Shown piece after piece: positions 1 to 5,153 of a stretch of 5,153 nucleotides of DNA. The notes beneath the pieces were generated by a model. The model made no database searches. It was not told the origin of the DNA and was given only the letters and a program-made list of their open reading frames with translations. Made by a program: the position numbers and the translations under genes. Positions within the stretch are counted from its first letter, which is position 1, and each line of letters begins with the position of its first letter. The DNA comes from Bacteroidia bacterium (lineage in GTDB: Bacteria; Bacteroidota; Bacteroidia; Bacteroidales; UBA5342): positions 1 through 5,153 of the forward strand of contig JAUIMD010000187.1 in assembly GCA_030433225.1 (NCBI GenBank), given 5' to 3'.

Positions 1-108
1 GGTTATACTCTCCATTAAAGAGGTTCGTCCGCTGGTAGGGTAGTGTTCCTGCCCTTTTTCAGCCACCTTTTCTGCTAGGTTTGGAGTGTAGCGCTTGTTT
101 AATGCCAT
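1..108 (-). CDS. unrecognised protein, N-terminal fragment cut by window edge
   Basis: An ATG at 108-106 (minus strand) opens a frame that stays open for 36 codons to base 1 and begins MALNKRYTPNLAEKVAEKG. It is the only frame on either strand that is open from here to the window edge. A GGAAGG stretch lies about 12 bases upstream of the ATG, further than ideal, and an in-frame GTG at 120-118 is an alternative start. The gene follows the DUF3592-like gene in the same direction with a gap of about 76 bases, so it may be a third member of that unit. The same frame is also open upstream of the ATG back to a stop at 243-241, so the true start is uncertain. The fragment is rich in Lys and Glu, has no obvious membrane segment and matches no family I know. 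The evidence is only an open frame and sensible composition. Confidence 0.35.
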   Translation of the reverse strand, partial: MALNKRYTPNLAEKVAEKGQEHYPTSGRTSLMESIT

Positions 109-184
109 AACGTTTAACACCTTCCAGTTATCGCATTGTAAAGCGTATATTTTTATGGATTTAATCGGGTAGTGGCTGTAGTAT

Positions 185-517
185 CTATCGATTGATGCAA
201 CGAATGAGTTTATGTTTTTCGGGTTTGTTAATTTGATATTCTATAACCACATAGTTGCCAATCTTTTGCCAGCCATATTTCCTGCCAATTTTCTTGGTTC
301 CCTTGTAACTTTTGCCGTCAACTTTATAGGAAAAAATGAGGTATTGAATATACCCATGCCCTTTAATTCCAAATCCAATTTTAATGTCCTCTATTTGCCC
401 TTTCGTTTGCGCTGTTTCGCCCATTAATGGCGAACGAACTTCGAAATGATTCATCGCCAATATGGTAAATCCAACCAAAAAAACAATGCCTATTACCCAG
501 GGATTAAATTTATACAT
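185..517 (-). CDS. small DUF3592-like membrane-anchored protein
   Basis: A 110-residue protein. Residues about 6-22 (WVIGIVFLVGFTILA) form one hydrophobic helix, probably a membrane anchor or uncleaved signal. The rest is a small polar domain rich in beta-prone segments, with a G-x-I pattern near residues 40-45, a YxxxSYKVDGKSY-like strand pair around 57-71, and a C-terminal V-I-E-Y strand followed by NKPEKHKLI. That order (anchor, Gly-rich loop, F-x-Y-x-V-D-G-x-x-Y, V-x-Y-x-x-x-x-P) resembles DUF3592-type proteins, which are common as hypotheticals in Bacteroidota; function is unknown. I chose the ATG at 517 rather than the one at 541. It overlaps the stop of the upstream DUF6629 gene in the compact arrangement ATGTATAA, typical of translational coupling, while the earlier start would add eight polar residues and a 32-base overlap. 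The family assignment is from memory of the pattern and is moderate only. Confidence 0.68.
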   Translation of the reverse strand: MYKFNPWVIGIVFLVGFTILAMNHFEVRSPLMGETAQTKGQIEDIKIGFGIKGHGYIQYLIFSYKVDGKSYKGTKKIGRKYGWQKIGNYVVIEYQINKPEKHKLIRCINR

Positions 518-1157
518 GCTGTTGCTTTTGTTGTTGCACAATCCAATAAATGTACACGCTGATCAGGGCTGCAAAGAAGCACCACACGGAAGTAACAAAT
601 TGTAGAAAGAACACGAGTGATACCAGCAAACTCACCAGCATTATAGCGCCAAATCGTTGAACGTGCTTATTTCCTGCAATAAAAAACGGGGGTACTGTGG
701 CCGCAACATACAGCACAAAAATGCTGATGCGTAGTGGACTCAACGTTTTAAACCCGTATTTGATGTGGTTTCCTACAATTTTAGGATCGACCGGAGCCAT
801 TAATATAGTGAAGAAGTAAAAGAGGGCAACGCCGGCGCCTACCGCGGTTAATACTTTTACAAGCCTCTTTTTATGGGGATTGTCCTCCAGTTTTACAATG
901 GAATGAGGCACCCAAATGGGCCATAAAAAGTTGGCAAAAAATAAAAATATGCGAGTGCTTAATTCCTTCATAAGCCACCAATCCGGCCTTGCGAGGGCCA
1001 GCCATAAAAATCCTTCGGCTATTTGCTGTAATCCAAACAACAAGGGTATGGCTGCAAAAAATGTGTACACGGAGCGGTTCGCTTTAACCACACTGGCCGT
1101 ACCAATAGCGGTTAGTGTGGCACCTCCTATAAAACTGGCTTCTGCAGAAAAACACAT
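510..1157 (-). CDS. DUF6629 family seven-helix membrane protein
   Basis: A 215-residue, strongly hydrophobic protein. It starts MCFSAEASF, the signature N-terminus I associate with DUF6629, followed by AAIPLLFGLQQIAEGFLW (residues 35-52) and a late VWCFFAALIS (191-200), which also fit that family. Hydrophobic stretches at roughly 8-24, 32-55, 66-88, 98-121, 142-161, 167-187 and 189-207 suggest seven transmembrane helices. Possible functional residues inside the helices are Q44, Q45, E48 and the aromatic W52; C2 sits directly after the initiator Met. The C-terminus is a short polar Gln-rich tail (QQQKQQH). The length fits a complete protein. Function is not known to me. The gene leads a leftward pair with the DUF3592-like gene, overlapping it by 8 bases, and is divergent from aguA. 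The start at 1157 is favoured because the family signature begins exactly at this Met. Confidence 0.87.
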   Translation of the reverse strand: MCFSAEASFIGGATLTAIGTASVVKANRSVYTFFAAIPLLFGLQQIAEGFLWLALARPDWWLMKELSTRIFLFFANFLWPIWVPHSIVKLEDNPHKKRLVKVLTAVGAGVALFYFFTILMAPVDPKIVGNHIKYGFKTLSPLRISIFVLYVAATVPPFFIAGNKHVQRFGAIMLVSLLVSLVFFLQFVTSVWCFFAALISVYIYWIVQQQKQQHV

Positions 1158-1193
1158 AATCTGGTTTGAATATTAATTGCTGTTAATTTTTAG

Positions 1194-1221
1194 CCAAAAT
1201 ACAAATTATTAGATGGAACAA
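1194..1221 (-). promoter_or_regulatory. possible Bacteroidota-type promoter for the leftward pair
   Basis: On the minus strand a TTG (1221-1219) is followed after 17 bases by TATTTTGG (1201-1194). This resembles the phylum's -33 TTG / -7 TAnnTTTG promoter, although the spacing inside the -7 box is one base short. Transcription would start about 30 bases before the DUF6629 start codon. The region is A+T-rich, so a chance match is quite possible. Confidence 0.25.
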
Positions 1222-1300
1222 CATATTTTTACAATCGAATAACCTTAGGATCGGAAATGGCTTAAATCCCACAAAAACAATTTGTTAGTGTAATTTTAGT

Positions 1301-1351
1301 ACAGGGTGGAGAGAAATGTTAGCGTCAAAAATACACGCTGAAACACCCTGT
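1301..1351 (+). promoter_or_regulatory. nested stem-loop in the aguA leader
   Basis: An outer perfect 8-base inverted repeat, ACAGGGTG (1301-1308) and CACCCTGT (1344-1351), encloses an inner perfect 5-base repeat, AGCGT (1321-1325) and ACGCT (1335-1339), with a 9-base loop. A U-G pair and a U-A pair extend the inner stem outward. The unpaired left side between the stems is the purine-rich stretch GAGAGAAA. The structure ends 26 bases before the aguA ATG. A short T-run (1360-1364) follows, but eight bases past the stem, so it is a poor match to a classic intrinsic terminator. The repeats are directly visible; a role as an RNA control element for the putrescine operon is inference. Confidence 0.42.
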
Positions 1352-1354
1352 TAA
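1316..1354 (+). CDS. possible 12-residue leader peptide upstream of aguA
   Basis: The mini-ORF reads MLASKIHAETPC and stops at TAA 1352-1354, 23 bases before the aguA ATG. It is preceded by GGGTGGAGAGAA, whose GGAG (1308-1311) sits four bases before the ATG; this is a better Shine-Dalgarno match than any of the large genes here has. The ORF lies almost entirely inside the nested stem-loop at 1301-1351, and its stop begins just after the outer stem. Ribosomes translating it would have to open both stems, an arrangement seen in leader-peptide control. ORFs this short are frequent by chance and I recognise no arrest motif, so this is a lead only. Confidence 0.22.
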   Translation: MLASKIHAETPC

Positions 1355-1377
1355 GTACATTTTTAATCTTGAATAGC

Positions 1378-2412
1378 ATGAAAACGAATATACAAACCCC
1401 TATATTTTTCCCTCCCGAGTGGCATCCGCAGGACCGGGTGCAAATGGCATGGCCCGAGGTCCATACCGACTGGGAATCCATTTTACCGGAAGTTAGAGCG
1501 TGTTACCTCGAAATTGCCGCACACATTATGGAGCTGGTTCCCCTTATGTTGCTGTGCAAAAACCGGGAAGAAACCCTGCAACATTTTGAGGGAAAAGATA
1601 CCAGCAACTTGATTTTGGTGGAAGTGCCGTATAACGACACCTGGGCGCGCGACTATGGTGGAATAACCGTGTTTAAAAACGGGCAGCCGCAGGTGTACGA
1701 TTTTACCTTTAACGGCTGGGGCTTAAAGTTTGCTGCCAACTACGATAACAACACCAACCGGCTTTTGCAAAAGCACGGCATGTTTGGCGAAAACCTGTTG
1801 CTCAACCGTAAAAACCTGATTTTAGAAGGCGGAAGCATTGAAACAGACGGCGCTGGAACGCTGATGACCACTACCTCCTGTTTGCTAAGTCCGCACCGTA
1901 ACGATGAATACTCCAAAACGGAATTGAGCAGGGTGCTGAAAAAGCATTTTGGCGTTTCGCACATTATATGGCTGAAGCATGGTGCATTGCAAGGCGACGA
2001 TACCGATGGGCACATTGATACCCTGGCGCGTTTTGCTCCCGGTAACCGACTGGTATATACCAAATGCCACGATCAGGCCGATGAACATTTTAATGAATTG
2101 GTGATGATGGAACAGGAGCTGAAAAATGCCAGAAATGCACAGGGAAAACGCTACAAGTTGTGCCCTGTACCGCTTCCAACGGCCTTGTATTACGATGACG
2201 AGCGCCTGCCTGCCACCTACGTAAACTACCTGGTACTAAACGAAAAAGTATTGGTGCCCATTTACGGGGTTCAGGAAGATTCCATTGCTTTGGAAGCCAT
2301 TGCTGATGCCCACCCGGGGTTTTCAATAATTCCCATAAACTGTGTACCTTTGATCAGACAGCACGGCTCATTGCATTGTGCTACAATGAATTATCCGAAA
2401 GGAGTTTTTTAA
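1378..2412 (+). CDS. aguA: agmatine deiminase (agmatine iminohydrolase)
   Basis: Hydrolyses agmatine to N-carbamoylputrescine and ammonia in the cytoplasm, the first committed step of the agmatine route to putrescine. The 344-residue protein is one PAD_porph-type guanidino-group-modifying (pentein fold) domain of normal length. Visible family motifs are FPPEWHPQ (11-18), WARDYGG (89-95, substrate-binding Asp92), EGGSIE (150-155), GDDTDGHIDTLAR (206-218, catalytic His212 and Asp214) and LHCATMNYP (332-340), with nucleophile Cys334 near the C-terminus. All expected catalytic residues are present. No signal peptide is seen, which argues against a secreted peptidylarginine deiminase. I chose ATG 1378; an in-frame TTG at 1369 would add only three residues. 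The gene heads a cluster with aguB 12 bases downstream, which strongly supports agmatine as substrate. A structured leader with a mini-ORF lies upstream. Confidence 0.95.
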   Translation: MKTNIQTPIFFPPEWHPQDRVQMAWPEVHTDWESILPEVRACYLEIAAHIMELVPLMLLCKNREETLQHFEGKDTSNLILVEVPYNDTWARDYGGITVFKNGQPQVYDFTFNGWGLKFAANYDNNTNRLLQKHGMFGENLLLNRKNLILEGGSIETDGAGTLMTTTSCLLSPHRNDEYSKTELSRVLKKHFGVSHIIWLKHGALQGDDTDGHIDTLARFAPGNRLVYTKCHDQADEHFNELVMMEQELKNARNAQGKRYKLCPVPLPTALYYDDERLPATYVNYLVLNEKVLVPIYGVQEDSIALEAIADAHPGFSIIPINCVPLIRQHGSLHCATMNYPKGVF

Positions 2413-2424
2413 TCCATACCAATC

Positions 2425-3312
2425 ATGAATGTTACTGTAAAAGTTGGAATTATCCAGCTTTCCATCTCTGATAGCGTAGAAGCCAACAAAGCAAAACTGG
2501 CTTCAAAAATTGAGGAATGTGCCGCGAGAGGCGCCGAATTAGTGGTTTTGCAGGAATTGCACAACAGCCTGTACTTTTGTCAAACGGAAGATGTGAACTT
2601 GTTTAACCTGGCGGAAACCATTCCCGGTCCTTCTACTGAGTTTTATGGAAAATTGGCAGCTAAGCTAGGCATTGTTTTGGTGTTGTCGTTGTTTGAGAAA
2701 CGTGCACCCGGTTTGTATCACAATACGGCAGTGGTGCTTGAAAAAAACGGAAACATTGCCGGAAAATACCGGAAAATGCACATTCCGGATGATCCGGCGT
2801 ATTACGAAAAATTTTATTTCACGCCCGGCGATCTGGGATTCGAGCCCATTCAAACTTCTGTAGGAAAACTGGGCGTTTTAGTGTGCTGGGATCAATGGTA
2901 TCCTGAAGCGGCACGCCTAATGGCATTACGGGGTGCAGAAATGCTGATTTACCCCACCGCCATTGGTTACGAAACTACGGACGATGAGGCGGAACAAAAG
3001 CGGCAGCGCGAAGCATGGATTACCATCCAGCGGTCACATGCCGTGGCTAACGGGCTGCCTGTGATCAGCGTAAACCGTACAGGGTTCGAGGCCGATCCAT
3101 CGGGCGTTACTAACGGAATTCAGTTTTGGGGCAACAGCTTTGTGGCAGGGCCGCAAGGGGAAATGATTACGGAAGCACCCACCAATGAGGAATCCATACA
3201 AGTGGTGGAAATAGATAAAAAACGTACGGAAGATGTAAGGCGAATCTGGCCCTATTTCAGAGACCGACGCATAGATGCCTACGGCAATATAGTGAAACGT
3301 TACGACGACTGA
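2425..3312 (+). CDS. aguB: N-carbamoylputrescine amidohydrolase
   Basis: Hydrolyses N-carbamoylputrescine to putrescine, CO2 and ammonia, completing the pathway begun by the gene just upstream. This 295-residue protein is a single carbon-nitrogen hydrolase (nitrilase superfamily) domain of the usual length. The Glu-Lys-Cys catalytic set is intact: Glu44 in VLQELHN, Lys117 in KYRKMHIP and Cys154 in VCWDQWYPEA. The second conserved Glu (Glu128) is in DPAYYEKFYFTPGD. The YYEKFYFTPGD stretch, the long insert around AIGYETTDDEAEQKRQREAW (179-198) and the C-terminal RRIWPYFRDRRID are characteristic of the carbamoylputrescine branch rather than of beta-ureidopropionases or Nit proteins. The start follows the aguA stop after 12 bases without a clear ribosome-binding site. 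No anomalies are visible. Confidence 0.95.
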   Translation: MNVTVKVGIIQLSISDSVEANKAKLASKIEECAARGAELVVLQELHNSLYFCQTEDVNLFNLAETIPGPSTEFYGKLAAKLGIVLVLSLFEKRAPGLYHNTAVVLEKNGNIAGKYRKMHIPDDPAYYEKFYFTPGDLGFEPIQTSVGKLGVLVCWDQWYPEAARLMALRGAEMLIYPTAIGYETTDDEAEQKRQREAWITIQRSHAVANGLPVISVNRTGFEADPSGVTNGIQFWGNSFVAGPQGEMITEAPTNEESIQVVEIDKKRTEDVRRIWPYFRDRRIDAYGNIVKRYDD

Positions 3313-3335
3313 TTGCTGAATGAAACGGGCAGAGA

Positions 3336-4319
3336 ATGATGAAATTAGAACCTCATTTTAAGCAACTTATTTTAGATTCTACCGGGGCCGACAGTGTGCA
3401 ACGCGCTGAAACTTTGCAAAACCTGTGGAGCGGGTACGGCCAGATTGTAAGGTATACCCTGCATGGTGCCAGGGTGCCGAGTGTTGTAGTGAAGCACGTT
3501 CGATTGCCCCAACCATCCTCGCATCCCAGGGGGTGGAATACCGATATTTCGCACCAGCGTAAACTGAAATCCTACCAGGTAGAAACAGCATGGTACCAGC
3601 AATACAGTTCCCGCTGTAAGGATCTGTGCCGGGTTCCACAATGCCTGGCCGTAGAAAAAGTAGGGGAGGAGGTTTTCATGGTGCTGGAAGACCTGGACGC
3701 CGCTGGATATCCCTTGCGAAAATCTTCAGTAACCATTCGGGAAATGAAACAGTGCCTGAAGTGGCTGGCTCATTTTCATGCCACATTTTTGCACACCGAA
3801 CCGGTAAATTTGTGGGAAACAGGCACCTATTGGCATTTAGCCACCCGCCCTGATGAGTGGGAGGCGCTGGAAGACACCGAACTTAAAAAAGCGGCAAAGA
3901 AACTAGATGCTGTACTCAACGCGGCTAAGTATCAAACCCTGGTGCATGGAGATGCGAAACTGGCCAACTTTTGTTTTTCTCCTTCCGGTAATGCGGTGTC
4001 AGCAGTGGATTTCCAGTATGTAGGTGGAGGGTGTGGCATGAAGGATGTGGCCTATTTTATTGGCAGTTGCCTTTATGAGGAGGACTGTGAACGCTATGAG
4101 ACGGAATTATTGGATGCGTATTTTGACGCCTTGAAACATGCTGTAGGGAATCAACACTCAGAAATGGATAAAGAGGCTTTGGAAACCGAATGGCGGCAGT
4201 TGTTTCCGGTGGCCTGGACGGATTTTCATCGTTTTATTAAAGGCTGGAGTCCCGGGCATTGGAAAATTAACAGTTACAGCGAGCGTGTGGCTCGTGAAAC
4301 CATAGCTCGACTGCTTTAA
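3336..4319 (+). CDS. EcKL / choline-kinase-like (APH superfamily) small-molecule kinase
   Basis: A 327-residue predicted cytoplasmic kinase of the aminoglycoside-phosphotransferase/choline-kinase fold, closest in my judgement to ecdysteroid-kinase-like (EcKL) proteins. The N-lobe has VVVKHVRLP (50-58), with Lys53 as likely ATP-binding Lys. HPRGWNTDISHQRKLKSYQVE (63-83) is a typical EcKL-type stretch, with Glu83 as the partner Glu. The hinge is MVLEDLDAAGY (115-125). The C-lobe has the catalytic loop HGDAKLANF (204-212; Asp206 base, Asn211 metal ligand) and VDFQYVGGG (224-232), with Asp225 at the DFG-equivalent position. All core residues are present, so an active enzyme is likely. The phosphate acceptor is unknown; relatives act on hydroxyls of choline, aminoglycosides, sterols or plant toxins. 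The gene follows aguB by 23 bases and precedes a phosphatase gene by 5 bases. Tandem ATGs at 3336 and 3339 leave the start uncertain by one residue. Confidence 0.86.
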   Translation: MMKLEPHFKQLILDSTGADSVQRAETLQNLWSGYGQIVRYTLHGARVPSVVVKHVRLPQPSSHPRGWNTDISHQRKLKSYQVETAWYQQYSSRCKDLCRVPQCLAVEKVGEEVFMVLEDLDAAGYPLRKSSVTIREMKQCLKWLAHFHATFLHTEPVNLWETGTYWHLATRPDEWEALEDTELKKAAKKLDAVLNAAKYQTLVHGDAKLANFCFSPSGNAVSAVDFQYVGGGCGMKDVAYFIGSCLYEEDCERYETELLDAYFDALKHAVGNQHSEMDKEALETEWRQLFPVAWTDFHRFIKGWSPGHWKINSYSERVARETIARLL

Positions 4320-4324
4320 TCCAA

Positions 4325-5153
4325 ATGGCCGTGAAACTGACCCCCCAACACCTCGAAGAACTGTGTGCATTGGCAGAAAAAGCAGCCCTTGCTGCGGGGG
4401 AAATCATAGCAGCGGCTTATGCAAATCCCATACATTTTCAGGCGAAGGAAGGAGGCGATAGCCTTGCATCGCAGGTCGTTACCGAAACCGATATTCAGGC
4501 ACAAACTCAAATTTTGGATGTGCTCTCTCCCAGCTTGCATGCATATGATTTGGCAGTGCTGACCGAAGAAACACCCGATGACGGCAGCCGGCATCAAAAA
4601 GCTTATTTCTGGTGCATCGACCCCTTGGACGGTACCTTACCATTTATTGAAAAAACACCCGGTTTTGCTGTTTCCATCGCATTGGTGGACGCAAAAGGTA
4701 CCGCGGTTGTTGGAGTGGTGTACGATCCGATTACACATACTTTGTACAGTGCCATCCAACATAATGGGGTACGACGCAATGGAAAAAGGTGGCAACCTTT
4801 ACGGAAACCCCTTCAACAAAATTCTGAACTGCATTTTATACACGACCGAAGTTTTTTGCACCACCCGCACTATACATCCACATTGGAGCAACTCAAATGT
4901 ATCCATCCCCCCAACATACCTTTTCGGGTGGAAACGCTGCACACCGGTGGCGCGGTGATGAATGCTTTGTGGGTGTTACACCATGCCCCAGCGGTGTATT
5001 TTAAATATCCAAAACCCAAACCGGGTGGGGGTAGTTTGTGGGATTATGCTGCAACTTCGCTAATTTTTAGTGAATTAGGCGCACATGTAAGTGACATGTT
5101 TGGAAAACCGCTCGACCTGAACCAAACCAAATCCACCTTTTTAAATAAGAGCG
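4325..5153 (+). CDS. inositol monophosphatase superfamily phosphatase (CysQ/IMPase-like), 3' end missing
   Basis: The frame opens at ATG 4325 (MAVKLTPQHLEELCALAEKA) and stays open for 276 codons to the right edge, so the C-terminal end is missing; near-family-length suggests only a small part is lost. The magnesium-dependent IMPase motifs are all present: TETDIQAQ (53-60), the metal-binding Glu in VLTEET (78-83), WCIDPLDGT (96-104; Asp99, Asp102, Thr104) and the distal LWDYAAT (238-244; Asp240). These enzymes remove phosphate from small molecules such as inositol phosphates, 3'-phosphoadenosine-5'-phosphate (CysQ) or fructose-1,6-bisphosphate. After the DGT, PFIEKTPGFAVSIAL (106-120) resembles the CysQ-side DGTxxFI pattern more than classical inositol monophosphatase, but substrate is not assignable. 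Only 5 bases separate it from the kinase gene, implying cotranscription and perhaps coupled translation. There is no signal peptide. Confidence 0.9.
   Translation, partial: MAVKLTPQHLEELCALAEKAALAAGEIIAAAYANPIHFQAKEGGDSLASQVVTETDIQAQTQILDVLSPSLHAYDLAVLTEETPDDGSRHQKAYFWCIDPLDGTLPFIEKTPGFAVSIALVDAKGTAVVGVVYDPITHTLYSAIQHNGVRRNGKRWQPLRKPLQQNSELHFIHDRSFLHHPHYTSTLEQLKCIHPPNIPFRVETLHTGGAVMNALWVLHHAPAVYFKYPKPKPGGGSLWDYAATSLIFSELGAHVSDMFGKPLDLNQTKSTFLNKS

Noticed and set aside
212..427. Plus-strand ORF of 71 codons
   Set aside because: It is antisense to the DUF3592-like gene, which has a coupled start and a sensible anchor-plus-domain architecture.
916..1176. Plus-strand ORF of 86 codons
   Set aside because: It is antisense to the N-terminal half of the DUF6629 gene, which has clear family signatures.
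1291..1298. TAATTTTA as a -7 box for aguA
   Set aside because: It resembles TAnnTTTG, but no TTG-like -33 element lies at the expected distance upstream, and such A+T-rich matches are common in this region.
1301..1364. Stem-loop plus T-run as an intrinsic terminator
   Set aside because: The T-run starts eight bases after the stem and the spacer within the outer stem is 35 bases, so a leader structure is a better description than a terminator.
1740..2326. Three minus-strand ORFs opposite aguA
   Set aside because: They are antisense to a complete, motif-bearing agmatine deiminase and have shadow-like, Cys/Pro/Arg-rich compositions.
1378..2412. Arginine deiminase or secreted peptidylarginine deiminase
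   Set aside because: There is no signal peptide, the length and motifs fit agmatine deiminase, and the adjacent carbamoylputrescine amidohydrolase fixes the pathway.
3372..3641. Two overlapping minus-strand ORFs opposite the kinase gene
   Set aside because: Both are antisense to the kinase N-lobe coding region; two open antisense frames here follow from the codon composition of the real gene.
4578..4958. Plus-strand ORF of 126 codons
   Set aside because: It lies in a different frame inside the phosphatase gene, whose own frame (from 4325) carries all IMPase motifs; the shadow protein has no recognisable features.

Overview
The window looks like a chromosomal segment from a Bacteroidota bacterium (a Cytophagia/Saprospiria/Flavobacteriia-type organism). 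By eye the base composition is mid-40s % GC, most genes lack a clear Shine-Dalgarno sequence, and the protein sequences read like that phylum. This assignment is inference; there is no rRNA or other marker gene here. I see no mobile element, CRISPR array, tRNA or rRNA.

The layout is two divergent transcription units around a 220-base intergenic region (1158-1377). Leftward (minus strand) are a seven-helix membrane protein of the DUF6629 type, then a small single-helix DUF3592-like protein whose start codon overlaps the stop of the first gene by 8 bases. After these comes an open frame that leaves the window at base 1 and that I do not recognise.

Rightward (plus strand) is a tight four-gene cluster with gaps of 12, 23 and 5 bases. 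It encodes agmatine deiminase (aguA), N-carbamoylputrescine amidohydrolase (aguB), an EcKL/choline-kinase/APH-like small-molecule kinase, and an inositol-monophosphatase-superfamily (IMPase/CysQ-like) phosphatase cut by the right edge. The first two enzymes complete the agmatine to N-carbamoylputrescine to putrescine route. The last two form a kinase/phosphatase pair whose substrate cannot be read from sequence.

The most unusual signal is in front of aguA. A nested inverted repeat (1301-1351) encloses a 12-codon mini-ORF (1316-1354) that has the only good purine-rich ribosome-binding sequence I noticed in the window. This could be a cis-acting leader controlling the polyamine operon, or it could be chance; covariation in related genomes would decide.
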